Positions 29,637 through 38,696 of a DNA stretch of 64,000 nt are shown here, one piece after another. The DNA lies in contig NZ_CP176366.1 of assembly GCF_046244385.1 (NCBI RefSeq), positions 1,302,001 to 1,366,000 of the forward strand. The letters run 5' to 3'. Origin of the DNA: Methanospirillum stamsii. GTDB lineage: Archaea; Halobacteriota; Methanomicrobia; Methanomicrobiales; Methanospirillaceae. Position 1 is the first letter of the stretch; each line of letters opens with the position of its first letter. The notes below the pieces were generated by a model that was given only the letters and a program-made list of their open reading frames with translations, ran no database searches and was not told the DNA's origin. The position numbers and the translations under genes were made by a program.

Positions 29637-30044
29637 TCACACATCGAATAGTATATCACAGGAATATTCATTATTTTCCTTAAGTATTGACAACCCGTAC
29701 CAGGAGATGCCTTTCACTTCAGTTCCCCCTCCATGAGTTGCAGGATTAAATGGTTCACCCCGGGCTGTAATGCTGACTTCTCCTTCCCCTATTATTATTG
29801 TAAACTCTGAAAAGACAAGATTTGCAACTTCAGACTCAAAGAGAAGTTCAGAAAGAAATCCATGGAGCAGGTGTTCAGTTGTCTCTCCGGTAATCTGGAT
29901 TGTAACTTCCTCTACAGGTTTTGCAGTGCCCCGGTACATGGTTTTCATGAGGGCTTGTCCGGCATCGGCAAAGAGTCCGCACAGAGAAGGCGACCTGATG
30001 TGCATCAGGATGTCTGCTGTATGGTCTCTCTCTTCAAAACTCAT
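29637..30044 (-). CDS. archease (RtcB cofactor)
   Basis: 135-aa archease, which speeds RtcB guanylylation and broadens nucleotide use. HTADILMHI at residues 8-16 holds the metal-binding Asp; ELLFESEVANLVFSEF and the C-terminal YSCDILFDV match the family. It starts on the stop of the upstream gene (TAATG) and is adjacent to rtcB, the usual pairing. Confidence 0.92.
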   Translation of the reverse strand: MSFEERDHTADILMHIRSPSLCGLFADAGQALMKTMYRGTAKPVEEVTIQITGETTEHLLHGFLSELLFESEVANLVFSEFTIIIGEGEVSITARGEPFNPATHGGGTEVKGISWYGLSILKENNEYSCDILFDV

Positions 30045-30355
30045 TATAGGCCGGCATATTCCTCGGAGAATGCTTCATCCCTCATTCCGGCATGATAGGG
30101 AATGAGGCCCATATGGATATGGTCGATATATCTGGCCTGGTACATGGAGATGTAAATGGTTTTTTCTCCGGCTTTCAGCGCAAGATCGGTGGCTTTTGGT
30201 GGTTTGTATGAGATTGGGAGAAGGACCGGACCACCACAGGAGGTTGAGATGCGAAAATCTGTATCACGTTTTGCAATATACTCGACTACTTCATCATCGA
30301 TGAAGATCGAGTGGAGACCAGCCTCATCATACAGGCCGGTTTTTAGTTCAGACAT
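30044..30355 (-). CDS. conserved hypothetical protein upstream of archease
   Basis: 103 aa, not recognised. No membrane segment or signal; a block with FRISTSCGGPVLLPISYKP carries the only Cys, and the C-terminal part has YISMYQARYIDHIHMGLIPY with two His. The compact size and TAATG coupling to archease suggest it belongs to the RNA-repair operon and might bind metal or a cofactor. Real-gene status is supported by tight packing and normal codon use. Confidence 0.6.
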   Translation of the reverse strand: MSELKTGLYDEAGLHSIFIDDEVVEYIAKRDTDFRISTSCGGPVLLPISYKPPKATDLALKAGEKTIYISMYQARYIDHIHMGLIPYHAGMRDEAFSEEYAGL

Positions 30356-30404
30356 CTAAATCAGGTGATACCGGATGGGAAAAAATGGTTTGGATAGATG
30401 GTTA

Positions 30405-30740
30405 TTATGAAGCCAGGATTCTTTTTACACAAAGAACATCTTTCTCTTTGAGCCGGTATATCCGGCATCGTTTTTTTTCATCCCTGATTCCCTGCAGTAT
30501 TCCGATTCGTGAGGATACCAGTCCTATCATTCCGCCCACACCGTGATACGTAACCGGATATGATCGTACCAGATACTCATGTATCTCTTCTATGGAGAGG
30601 TCTTTTCTATGAAGAAATAATGCGAGAGCTGCCCGTCTGACTCCGTTTGGATCTCCGGATATCCATGCCCGAAGTCGCTGTTCTACTATCTGCTCTCGTA
30701 ATTGCATTGTCATACTTTCCGTTTTTAAATCCGGGATCAT
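30405..30740 (-). CDS. DUF2551-like archaeal protein (winged-helix-like)
   Basis: Function unknown. The C-terminal ~100 residues hold RLRAWISGDPNGVRRAALALFL, a YLVRSYPVTYHGVGGMIG helix-turn-helix-like part and SSRIGILQGIRDEKK, recalling DUF2551, which I name from memory. The frame is open to 30839, but that would overlap the 5' end of the divergent secF, so ATG 30740 (111 aa), with a TATA-like GATAAAAG just before it, is preferred; ATG 30713 is also possible. DNA binding is inferred. Confidence 0.5.
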   Translation of the reverse strand: MIPDLKTESMTMQLREQIVEQRLRAWISGDPNGVRRAALALFLHRKDLSIEEIHEYLVRSYPVTYHGVGGMIGLVSSRIGILQGIRDEKKRCRIYRLKEKDVLCVKRILAS

Positions 30741-30825
30741 AAGGTTTCTTCTTTTATCCACCACGTGGCCTGATATCTGTTTCAGATGATGGTTTAATGA
30801 GTATACGACTCTAACCCTTCTGCGC

Positions 30826-31704
30826 ATGAATTTTTTCACCTATGATATCAGCTCCATCTCACCGGTGAAGCTCTGTGTCATACCGGCGGTGATTCTGTTA
30901 TTATCACTGCTATCGGTTGGTATGATGTGGATGCAGACCGGTCTTCCGGTAAGTCCGGGAATAGAATTTGAGGGCGGTATCAGCGTTACCATCGTAACTG
31001 ATGAGAGTCCGGAAGATATTACTGCATATTTTTCAGGATATCCTCTCGTCAGTGTGAATGAAGGAATTAACAACGGGAAATATCTGAAGTTCGGCCCCAT
31101 GGACGACAGTACCGTGATTGAGTTTACGAAGAAAGTAGAAGAACGATACAAAGGGGCAAAAATAGATCAGATTGGTTCTTCTTTTGGAAAAACTCTGCAG
31201 GACCAGGCGACTATTGCCATTCTCATCTCCTTTATCGGTATGGCTATCGTCGTGTTTGTTGTATTCAGGACATTTGTCCCTGCAGCAGCGGTAGTAGTAT
31301 CTGCATTTGCTGACATGGTCATGACCGCTGCTGCGATGAATCTCTTCGGAATTCAACTTTCTCTTGGAACAACAGCAGCTCTTCTGATGCTTATTGGTTA
31401 CTCTGTCGATAGTGACATCCTGCTGACATCGCGTGTTTTAAAGCGTAAGGGCAGGTTTGATGAAAAGATGCAGGGTGCTTTTAAGACCGGTATCATCATG
31501 ACTTCAACCACCTTCGGCGCAATTTTAGCCATGTGGCTCGTGGCCTCAATTGGTGGGATTCAGATCATTGCGGAGATTGGCGCGGTCCTTCTTATCGGGT
31601 TATTATTTGATGTCATGAACACCTGGCTTACCAACGCCGGTATTATCAAGTGGTATATGACCGAGGGTAAGGGAAGGCTCTCTACCGCTCAGCGGGGTGC
31701 GTAA
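30826..31704 (+). CDS. secF: protein-export membrane protein SecF
   Basis: 292-aa RND-like subunit that assists Sec translocation using the ion gradient. One N-terminal helix, an extracytoplasmic domain with GIEFEGGISV, then five C-terminal helices with SVDSDILLTSRV in TM4-TM5, a typical SecF pattern. The gene is followed without gap by secD; secF-first order is common in archaea. Archaea lack SecA, so the role is presumed post-insertion or release. Confidence 0.93.
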   Translation: MNFFTYDISSISPVKLCVIPAVILLLSLLSVGMMWMQTGLPVSPGIEFEGGISVTIVTDESPEDITAYFSGYPLVSVNEGINNGKYLKFGPMDDSTVIEFTKKVEERYKGAKIDQIGSSFGKTLQDQATIAILISFIGMAIVVFVVFRTFVPAAAVVVSAFADMVMTAAAMNLFGIQLSLGTTAALLMLIGYSVDSDILLTSRVLKRKGRFDEKMQGAFKTGIIMTSTTFGAILAMWLVASIGGIQIIAEIGAVLLIGLLFDVMNTWLTNAGIIKWYMTEGKGRLSTAQRGA

Positions 31705-33159
31705 ATGGATAAAGACACCTTTGTTGAGATGATCAAGGATTACCGGGTGGCAATTTATCTGGTTCTTCTCATTACCTCAATCATTGTTATCTTTCCCCAT
31801 CCAGGACCATCCGGCATTGAGACAAACCTCCAGTTTGGTCTTGACCTTGACGGAGGTTCATGGATTCAGCTTGAGTTCCAGTCTGCCGTTGTCACGTTTA
31901 AATCTGACATGAGTGTTGAGCAGTTTGTCACTGATCTCAAAACAAAACTGGATGCTGAAGTCTCCCTTGTAGATGAAAACACCCTGGAAATCAGGAAAGG
32001 TATCTCTGAAGAGGAACTCCGGCAGGTATTCTCTGAACTAGACACAGAACTCGTGTCTTATAATCCGGGAGTTACCAAAGCGACCGCTGAAGATGTCAAG
32101 CGGATTTTAGAGAACAAGATTAACAGTCTTGGAACCCGTGATGCCAAGGTGTATGTCATCACTGCGCTCAATGGAATCAGCCGGTATGTCCGGATAGAGA
32201 TGGCTGGCGTTTCTATGGGTGAAGCGCAGGAGATCGTCGGAAAGCAGGGTAAGTTCGAGATTCGAATTCACACAACCGGCAACGAAACCGAACACGTGCT
32301 CTTTGGCGATGCGATTCAGTCGGTTGCAAACCCGTCACAAACCCCGCCAAACAGCAACAACTGGGGAGTCTCATTTGTAATCACGCAGAGCGCAGGTGAA
32401 GACCTCCGTCAGGCAGCCATTAACTCGGGCGCAACAAAGTCTCCGGACGGCCATAACCTGGACATGATCCTGGATGGTAAAGTGGTTTATTCTGCGCCGC
32501 TCTCACCAGACCTTGCAGCCGAGCTCCAGGCAAAAGCAACAACAAATCTCCTCGCTTCAACCGGTTATGGTGAAGAAGGGCGTGAACAGGCCAAGCTCCT
32601 TGAAATCCACCTCCGAAATGGTGCACTTCCGGTTGGTGTGACCATTGCAGGTTCCGGGTCTGTGTCCCCTGAACTTGGAGATCAGTTTAAGTTCTGGAGT
32701 GTTCTTGCCGGAATATTTGCCCTGATTGCCGTAGGTATCAGTGTTTATATCCGGTATCGTGAACCCGGCATTGTGCTGCCGATGGTCATGATCAATGCAT
32801 CTGAAGTGATTATCCTGCTCGCCTCCACGGTATTTTTCCTGCAGCTCGACCTTGCAACCATTGCCGGTCTGATTGCAGTTCTTGGTACCGGAATCGACCA
32901 GCTGGTAATCATTACGGATGAGATTTTGCATGAAGGGAAAGTCCCGTCTCCGAACCTGTACATGAAACGGCTCAAACGGGCACTTGGTATCATTATTGCA
33001 TCTGCAGGGACCGTGCTCATTGCCATGCTTCCGCTGGCAGTCATGGATCTTTCCACCCTTCGTGGATTTGCAATGATTACCATCCTCGGTGTATTAGTGG
33101 GAGTTCTCGTGACCCGTCCTGCATATGGGCGGATTATCATGTCAATCCTCTCTAAATAA
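31705..33159 (+). CDS. secD: protein-export membrane protein SecD
   Basis: 484 aa: N-terminal helix, FGLDLDGGSWIQLEF (D1 motif) about residues 44-58, a large extracytoplasmic P1-type domain, then five helices with GTGIDQLVIITDEI in the position of the SecD TM4 motif. Forms a heterodimer with SecF, whose stop directly precedes its ATG. The exported repeat proteins at 15889-17179 would depend on the Sec pathway. Confidence 0.93.
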   Translation: MDKDTFVEMIKDYRVAIYLVLLITSIIVIFPHPGPSGIETNLQFGLDLDGGSWIQLEFQSAVVTFKSDMSVEQFVTDLKTKLDAEVSLVDENTLEIRKGISEEELRQVFSELDTELVSYNPGVTKATAEDVKRILENKINSLGTRDAKVYVITALNGISRYVRIEMAGVSMGEAQEIVGKQGKFEIRIHTTGNETEHVLFGDAIQSVANPSQTPPNSNNWGVSFVITQSAGEDLRQAAINSGATKSPDGHNLDMILDGKVVYSAPLSPDLAAELQAKATTNLLASTGYGEEGREQAKLLEIHLRNGALPVGVTIAGSGSVSPELGDQFKFWSVLAGIFALIAVGISVYIRYREPGIVLPMVMINASEVIILLASTVFFLQLDLATIAGLIAVLGTGIDQLVIITDEILHEGKVPSPNLYMKRLKRALGIIIASAGTVLIAMLPLAVMDLSTLRGFAMITILGVLVGVLVTRPAYGRIIMSILSK

Positions 33160-33211
33160 CCGATACCATACTTTTATCTGTTTTTTTAACGCATTTCTGC
33201 TAAGGTGCAGC

Positions 33212-33484
33212 ATGTCAAAACCGATTCTTATGGACTTCTATGCTGAATGGTGTGGACCCTGCAAACGGATGGGCCCAATCCTTGAAGAATTGAAACAGAG
33301 GATGGGCGATCTTGTAGAAATCCGCAAAATTAATGTTGATGAACACATGGCCGAAGCCCAGAATTATAATATCTCGGTTGTCCCGACAATTATTATTGAA
33401 AAGGATGGTGTTGTAATTCAGAAATTCCAGGGTGTTACTGAAACTGATACCCTGGAGTCTGTACTTCGTCCACTGGTGGCATAA
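33212..33484 (+). CDS. thioredoxin
   Basis: 90-aa thioredoxin with the WCGPC active site at about residues 13-17 and cis-Pro in VVPTIII. The frame is open back to 33125 inside secD, but ATG 33212 has AAGGTG at the right spacing and starts the thioredoxin fold (MSKPILMDFYAEW). Slightly shorter than the 105 aa usual in bacteria, as is common for archaeal thioredoxins. Reduces disulfides in the cytosol. A T7 run before it may end secDF transcription. Confidence 0.93.
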   Translation: MSKPILMDFYAEWCGPCKRMGPILEELKQRMGDLVEIRKINVDEHMAEAQNYNISVVPTIIIEKDGVVIQKFQGVTETDTLESVLRPLVA

Positions 33485-33486
33485 TC

Positions 33487-34137
33487 GTGCGGGTAGGTAT
33501 TGTAGGCGGGACTGGTGAGATAGGAGAAGGGATGGCAATGCGCTTGTCCCGGATCATGGATGTATGTGTCGGTTCCCGTGATATTTCAAAAGCCCGGGAG
33601 ACCTGTGATACCTGTCTCTTCTCTGCAAAAGAAGAAGGTCTCGACTGTTCGGTTGAAGGAGGTACTAACCAGGATGTTGTAGATGGTTCAGATCTTGTCA
33701 TCCTGGCAATTCCGTTTAAACATGTTCAGTCAACCATCCAGGGTCTTACCGGCCTTGATGAGAAAATTGTCGTCAGTCCGATAAACCCGATGGAGCGGCG
33801 TGATTGTTTTGTATATACTCCACCAGCGGAAGGCTCTGCAGCGTTATATCTTCAGAAGATACTCCCTGAAGGGACACGGATATGTACTGCGTTTAACAAC
33901 ATAGCCGGAAACAGATGGCGGGATATCAGCAGTGATCTTACCTATTCAGTTCCTGTCTGTGGTGATGATGCAGAGGCAAAACGAATAGTGATGGATCTTG
34001 TGGATCGGATATCCCTTTTGAAGGCATACGATGCAGGTCCCCTCTCCTGTTCACATATCATTGAGAGCATTACTCCGCTTCTTCTGAATGTTGCACGGTA
34101 TAACCGGATGAAAGATGTGGGTATTCGGTTTGTGTGA
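33487..34137 (+). CDS. npdG: F420H2:NADP oxidoreductase
   Basis: Transfers hydride between F420H2 and NADP, supplying NADPH in methanogens. 216 aa with an N-terminal VGIVGGTGEIGEGMAMRL dinucleotide motif, VGSRDISKA for the NADP phosphate, and VVSPINPM plus ICTAFNNIAGNRW, matching the Fno family. The start is GTG at 33487, 2 bp after the thioredoxin stop. Presence of this gene is a marker for F420-using archaea. Confidence 0.92.
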   Translation: MRVGIVGGTGEIGEGMAMRLSRIMDVCVGSRDISKARETCDTCLFSAKEEGLDCSVEGGTNQDVVDGSDLVILAIPFKHVQSTIQGLTGLDEKIVVSPINPMERRDCFVYTPPAEGSAALYLQKILPEGTRICTAFNNIAGNRWRDISSDLTYSVPVCGDDAEAKRIVMDLVDRISLLKAYDAGPLSCSHIIESITPLLLNVARYNRMKDVGIRFV

Positions 34138-34140
34138 ATA

Positions 34141-34677
34141 ATGTCTGCTGATGAATTTACCCGGATCGGAAAACGCCTCTTTGCTGAACACCTGGTTGGT
34201 GGCAACTTTGGGAACATGAGTCTTCGTGACAGCGAGGAGAGTTTCCTAATCACGAGGTCTGGTCAATACCTGGATGACCCGGGCGACCTTGTCCGGGTTC
34301 CGCTTTTTGGAGATGTTCCTTCAGATGCATCCAGTGAGTGGAGGGTTCACCGGGCAGTATACCAGCAGACCCGTCACCGGGCAATTGTCCATGCTCATCC
34401 GCCTTATGCTGTTGCGGCATCCCTCGTACTGGATGAGATAACTCCGCTTGACAGTGAAGGAAAGATGTTCTGTCCGACGATTCCGATAGCGGTAGGAGAG
34501 CCGGGAACCAGGGAACTTGCCGAGGATGTTGCAGATTGTCTGGCCCTGACCGGGCTTTGTATAGCCCGGGGTCATGGTACCTTTGCAACCGGAAAAACCC
34601 TGGAAGAAGCTTATCTCTTTACATCACTGGCTGAACATGCCTGCCGGGTCCTGTCGCTCATCCCTTCATTCAGGTGA
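34141..34677 (+). CDS. class II aldolase family protein (fuculose-1-phosphate aldolase-like)
   Basis: 178-aa zinc aldolase with GGNFGNMSLRD near residues 20-30, HAHPPYAVAAS (Zn ligands) about 81-91 and ARGHGTFATG about 141-150. In methanogens such an enzyme is proposed to split fuculose-1-phosphate into DHAP and lactaldehyde, the source of lactate for F420. Its place right after the F420 reductase fits. It might also act in methionine salvage. Confidence 0.8.
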   Translation: MSADEFTRIGKRLFAEHLVGGNFGNMSLRDSEESFLITRSGQYLDDPGDLVRVPLFGDVPSDASSEWRVHRAVYQQTRHRAIVHAHPPYAVAASLVLDEITPLDSEGKMFCPTIPIAVGEPGTRELAEDVADCLALTGLCIARGHGTFATGKTLEEAYLFTSLAEHACRVLSLIPSFR

Positions 34678-34682
34678 TTTTC

Positions 34683-35060
34683 ATGACTCTTGAAGAAAAG
34701 GTATCTGCACTTCCCTCCCATCTCCGGGAACAGGTGGAGGATTATATTGATTTTCTTTTAAGCAGGATGGATGAATCTGAAGATGCTCCGGATTTACCCT
34801 TTACGGCTGAAAGTGTTCAGGTGAGAACTCCAAAGAGCCTGGATTCTTCTTCTGTTGAAGATTCTCTCCAGTCATATCCCGTTTCCTCCAGAGGACAGAA
34901 GAATTCATCCGGTATCATCCTGGCGGAAGAGAAGGTTCCTGAATCAAATCCGGATTATGTTGACTTTGCAGATATTAACAGCCGGTTTGGTCATACTCCA
35001 AAAACAGAGGAAGAGCAGAGAGGTCCAGGCCGGCTGCGAAGACTGCTTGACTGGATGTAA
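34683..35060 (+). CDS. small hydrophilic protein, DUF2281-like N-terminus
   Basis: 125 aa. The first 30 residues (MTLEEKVSALPSHLREQVED, then YIDFLLSR) look like DUF2281/antitoxin-type helices; the rest is acidic, Ser/Pro-rich and probably disordered, ending in a basic GRLRRLLDWM. AGGTG precedes ATG 34683, overlapping the aldolase stop region. No toxin gene is adjacent, so a TA role is doubtful. Function unknown. Confidence 0.6.
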   Translation: MTLEEKVSALPSHLREQVEDYIDFLLSRMDESEDAPDLPFTAESVQVRTPKSLDSSSVEDSLQSYPVSSRGQKNSSGIILAEEKVPESNPDYVDFADINSRFGHTPKTEEEQRGPGRLRRLLDWM

Positions 35061-35061
35061 G

Positions 35062-35685
35062 TTATACTACCCGCGAGGTAGTAGAAAGCTCAATCCCCTT
35101 ACTCGTAATAATAAAGGGAAGCAGTCTTGATGGCGGCTGTATCCCTGTCATTTTTTTCACGTTCAGATTCCGGACGATTTCGTTTCCATGTTGATCTTCA
35201 TGCAGGTGAATGACCACATCACAAAGACGAATGAGGAGGATTTCGTTATAGGGTGCATGAAGTCCTTCATACATGGTGAAAAGAGCATTATCCCGGGATG
35301 CCTGTATTCCGGCCCGGCATGATACCACCCCTGCGAGCACCGGTTCGATACCTTCCCTCATAATGAGAGAGGATAGTGAATCAACGATAATTCCGCCGTT
35401 TCCTGCATTGGCAAATATCTCCGTGGTAGTCATGCCTCGTGCATGGATCATCCCGTCAAGAAGATACCCGTCAAGCATGAAAAAACTCCTATGCTCTGGC
35501 ATTATCTCCCAGAACTGACGGGCAAACTGATCAATACCTGAGGTAGCTGTGCCGATAAGAAGAACAGTACTCCCTGGAAGAAATCCGCCGTCCAGTGCCA
35601 GATCAAATCCATTAATTCCGGTCTGGTTCCTTCCGACATAGGTCCGGGAAATCACGGTGGATTTATCATCAGATTCTTCAGACAT
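35062..35685 (-). CDS. KaiC/RadA-like ATPase-fold protein with a degenerate Walker A
   Basis: 207-aa RecA-superfamily fold: TGINGFDLALDGGFLPGST is the KaiC-like entry, but the P-loop position reads GTATSGID (residues 45-52) with Ile and Asp for the Lys-Thr/Ser pair, so ATP binding is doubtful. A Walker B-like GGIIVDSLSSL follows near 95-105. It diverges from a pilus/archaellum-like motor operon. In archaella the KaiC-like ArlH works with ArlI and ArlJ, so this may be a non-hydrolysing regulator of the neighbouring motor. Confidence 0.68.
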   Translation of the reverse strand: MSEESDDKSTVISRTYVGRNQTGINGFDLALDGGFLPGSTVLLIGTATSGIDQFARQFWEIMPEHRSFFMLDGYLLDGMIHARGMTTTEIFANAGNGGIIVDSLSSLIMREGIEPVLAGVVSCRAGIQASRDNALFTMYEGLHAPYNEILLIRLCDVVIHLHEDQHGNEIVRNLNVKKMTGIQPPSRLLPFIITSKGIELSTTSRVV

Positions 35686-35814
35686 GATTACGAAAAAGCA
35701 ACTGCAGAGTTCAGTTCTCTCCGGAAAGTCTCTCCTGGACAGATATTCAAATTTTGCTGCATGAGATGTAACTCAAAGGGAATTGATACAGATCTCTTCG
35801 AATGTTATGCCATT

Positions 35815-35921
35815 ATCTATATATTGCGGTTTATGTAATTATGGTAGTAAGAGAAAGAGGGGGTGTCTCTTTTGGCCGGAGGTGACCGGATACTATGTGG
35901 GGAGAAGTACCGGTAATTACC
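35815..35921 (+). promoter_or_regulatory. promoter and leader of the pilus-like operon, with a 9-codon upstream ORF
   Basis: TCTATATATTGC (35816-35827) is a good TATA box. In the leader GGAGGTGA (35877-35884) precedes ATG 35895, which opens MWGEVPVIT and stops at TGA 35922, in the same frame as the ATPase start at 35940. The ATPase ATG itself has no ribosome site. The short frame may act in translational control; unproven. Confidence 0.4.
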
Positions 35922-35939
35922 TGACCATTTTAAATTATT

Positions 35940-37772
35940 ATGAAACTTAAGGTGGGGAGTTTAAAAAAACCTGCGAAGGGATCAATAAAGAAAGAAGCAC
36001 CTGCACCTGATACGTCACCGTCTGAATCCCCTCCAAAGGAAAAATCCCTTAAAATATCCGCGCTATCCGGTAAAAAGAAAGATTCTCCAGAAAAACCCTC
36101 CGGGCTTCGCCGTCTTGGAAAGAAAGGAACAAAGAATCAGGAGGATAAGTCCGAAGTTCCTGAAGAACAGGCGAAGAAAGGATCAATCTTTAGTACACTT
36201 GGAAAGATTGCACCGCTTGCGAAAAAACGTGAGCATTATGATCCCAAGGTTCATGGGATGATGGTGAACCTCACCTATGAACCACCACCGGGAACCGAGG
36301 AGATTGAAGTATACCCGGTAAACGCCCCTTTTGCCTATATTCGTATCACGTACAATTACTCAACACATGAATACCTCTACGAAGTTGTAGAACCAATTTA
36401 CACCGAAGCAGAAAAAAAACTCCTTGATGAGTTAAAAAAAGGGATCTTTGAGCGGGTGAATGTCAACACCCGTCAGATATCACGCGAGACTGCAGCAGAA
36501 ACCCTTGAATCCATGATGAATGAGGTTCTGATAGATTATGCCATTAACCTCGACCCCCTGACGTACGAAAAGATTCACTATCACCTTCGAAAAGACTTCC
36601 TTGGTGACGGGCTTGTAGATCCTATCATGCATGACAGGTACATTGAAGATATCTCCTGTGATGGTGTTGGAAGGCCTCTTTTTGTGTATCATTCCAGGTA
36701 TGAGTCTATCGAATCAAGTCTGTCTTATACTGACGGTGTGGATCTTGATTCCTTTGTGACAAAACTTGCCCAGCGGGCAGGAAAGCACATCTCTGTTGCA
36801 GATCCCATGCTTGATGCGACGATGCAGGATGGGTCACGTATCCAGATGACCCTCGGGACTGAAGTTACTGCCCATGGTTCAACCTTTACCATTCGTAAAT
36901 TCAAGGAAGAACCGATCACTCCGACAGACCTCATCGAATGGGGAACCTTCTCCCCTCTTTCTATTGCATTCCTCTGGCTTGCTGTGGAGAATGCAAAATC
37001 CTGTATTTTTGCCGGGGGGACTGCTTCAGGAAAGACGACTTCACTGAATGCAATATCGCTGTTTATTCCTCCTCTTGCAAAGATTGTTACCCTCGAGGAC
37101 ACCCGTGAACTCAAACTTCCCCATGCAAACTGGATTCCGAGTGTAACCCGTGAATCATTTGATGTAAGTGGAAAAGGGGAGATTGACATGTATGAACTCT
37201 TAAGAGCTGCGCTTCGTCAACGCCCCGAATATCTGATCGTCGGTGAAGTCCGTGGTCGAGAAGCACTTACTCTTTTTCAGGCCATGTCAACCGGTCACGT
37301 CACTTATTCAACGATGCACGCAGATTCGGTCTCTTCAGCAGTTCATCGTCTTGAAAACCCCCCTATCTCTGTGCCCAGAAACATGCTTTCTGCATTAAAT
37401 CTGGTCTGTGTACAGGTTCAGGCGCGTGTCGGGGGTCAGAGGATCAGGCGAAACAAGCAGATTATTGAAGTTCTGGATATTGATCCCCGGACAAACGAAC
37501 TGATAACGAATGAAGTGTTCAGGTGGCGTCAGGCTACCGATGAGATCTCGTACTCTGGAAAGTCATTCATCCTTGAAGAGATCATGGAATCGCATGGATG
37601 GGATGAGGAGCGAATCCGTCGAGATCTGCTGCAAAGGCAGGAGGTCCTTGAATGGATGCGTGAGAAGAAGATCCGGGACTTCCGTGATGTGAGCAAGATA
37701 GTAGTCTCTTATTTCAGGGATTCAGAGACGCTGATGGAACAAATCCGGTCTGGTGGCAATGAATACTTATGA
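35940..37772 (+). CDS. type II/IV secretion (TadA/ArlI-like) ATPase
   Basis: 610-aa hexameric motor ATPase for an archaeal type IV pilus-like system. The first ~90 residues are Lys/Pro/Ser-rich and probably disordered; a conserved N-domain follows; Walker A GGTASGKTT is at about 358-366, the Asp-box LEDTRELKLPH about 384-394, Walker B LIVGEVRGREA about 430-440 and the His-box STGHVTYSTMHA about 450-461. The sequence continues past the core with a ~100-residue C-terminal part. The stop overlaps the next gene by 14 bp. Not a complete archaellum cluster: no archaellin genes are near. Confidence 0.88.
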   Translation: MKLKVGSLKKPAKGSIKKEAPAPDTSPSESPPKEKSLKISALSGKKKDSPEKPSGLRRLGKKGTKNQEDKSEVPEEQAKKGSIFSTLGKIAPLAKKREHYDPKVHGMMVNLTYEPPPGTEEIEVYPVNAPFAYIRITYNYSTHEYLYEVVEPIYTEAEKKLLDELKKGIFERVNVNTRQISRETAAETLESMMNEVLIDYAINLDPLTYEKIHYHLRKDFLGDGLVDPIMHDRYIEDISCDGVGRPLFVYHSRYESIESSLSYTDGVDLDSFVTKLAQRAGKHISVADPMLDATMQDGSRIQMTLGTEVTAHGSTFTIRKFKEEPITPTDLIEWGTFSPLSIAFLWLAVENAKSCIFAGGTASGKTTSLNAISLFIPPLAKIVTLEDTRELKLPHANWIPSVTRESFDVSGKGEIDMYELLRAALRQRPEYLIVGEVRGREALTLFQAMSTGHVTYSTMHADSVSSAVHRLENPPISVPRNMLSALNLVCVQVQARVGGQRIRRNKQIIEVLDIDPRTNELITNEVFRWRQATDEISYSGKSFILEEIMESHGWDEERIRRDLLQRQEVLEWMREKKIRDFRDVSKIVVSYFRDSETLMEQIRSGGNEYL

Positions 37773-38694
37773 ACGGTTCTGTTTCTCCCTGCTTGGGAGC
37801 CGGATGTCAGCCAAACGGGAGAAATATTATGAACTTATCGAAAATATCAGGTCAGCACGGTTGGGCATCACTTTTGAAGCCTATCTAGCGACCGCCACGG
37901 TAACTTCTGTCCTTGTTGGCATCATCGGTTCAATCCTAATCGCGCTTCTGGTTTACCTGCTTGATGTTCCCGGACTGATATCATTCAGAGGAAATGTCCC
38001 GGTGGATATTGCAGCAACCATCAATCAGTTCCAGGGATATTATCTCGTGGGTGGGACTATCCTTGCCGGGATTGTATCTTTTGTGGTGCTCTACGGCATT
38101 ACTTTCCTAATCTATCTCATGTATCCTTCGATTATCGCCGGAGGGAGAAGAAGAGATATTGAGTCTACGCTTCCGTATGCAATCAACTACCTCGCGGCAA
38201 TGTCTACCGCGGGAATTACTCCGGCAGAGGTATTCAGACAGCTGGGGAACTCGACCATCTATGGTGAGTCATCGGTAGAAGCCAGGTACATCATTCTTGA
38301 AGTGGATATTTTCGGTCATGATCTTATCGAGTCCCTCAAGAATGTCTCCATGAGCACACCAAGTCCCCGGATGCGCGATTTTCTCCAGGGCTGCATTGGG
38401 AGTGTTGCAGCGGGAAGTAACATTTCTGAGTTTTTCCGGACCAAGGCTGAACAATATACCGGTGAAAACAGGCAGACACAAAAGCAGTTTCTGGATACCC
38501 TTGCCCTTATCGCGGAAAGTTACGTGACTGCGCTGGTTGCCGGCACCCTGTTTCTGATCCTTATCCAGTCGATAATGGCAATTTTATCCGGTGAGTCAAC
38601 TCCCCTGATGCTGTATATCATCATCTACCTGATCATCCCCTTTGGAAGCATCATGTTCGTGGTGCTCATTGATTCCATGACGCCGGAGTGGTAA
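37759..38694 (+). CDS. GspF/TadC-like pilus assembly membrane protein 1
   Basis: About 312 aa. Platform protein of a type IV pilus-like machine (type II secretion F domain). Two hydrophobic clusters (about residues 47-70 and 100-130), a cytoplasmic domain with ESTLPYAINYLAAMSTAGITPAE in the T2SF signature position, and two C-terminal helices. ATG 37759 is chosen over GTG 37753. Overlaps the ATPase gene and is followed 2 bp later by the second platform gene. Confidence 0.82.
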   Translation: MNTYERFCFSLLGSRMSAKREKYYELIENIRSARLGITFEAYLATATVTSVLVGIIGSILIALLVYLLDVPGLISFRGNVPVDIAATINQFQGYYLVGGTILAGIVSFVVLYGITFLIYLMYPSIIAGGRRRDIESTLPYAINYLAAMSTAGITPAEVFRQLGNSTIYGESSVEARYIILEVDIFGHDLIESLKNVSMSTPSPRMRDFLQGCIGSVAAGSNISEFFRTKAEQYTGENRQTQKQFLDTLALIAESYVTALVAGTLFLILIQSIMAILSGESTPLMLYIIIYLIIPFGSIMFVVLIDSMTPEW

Positions 38695-38696
38695 AG

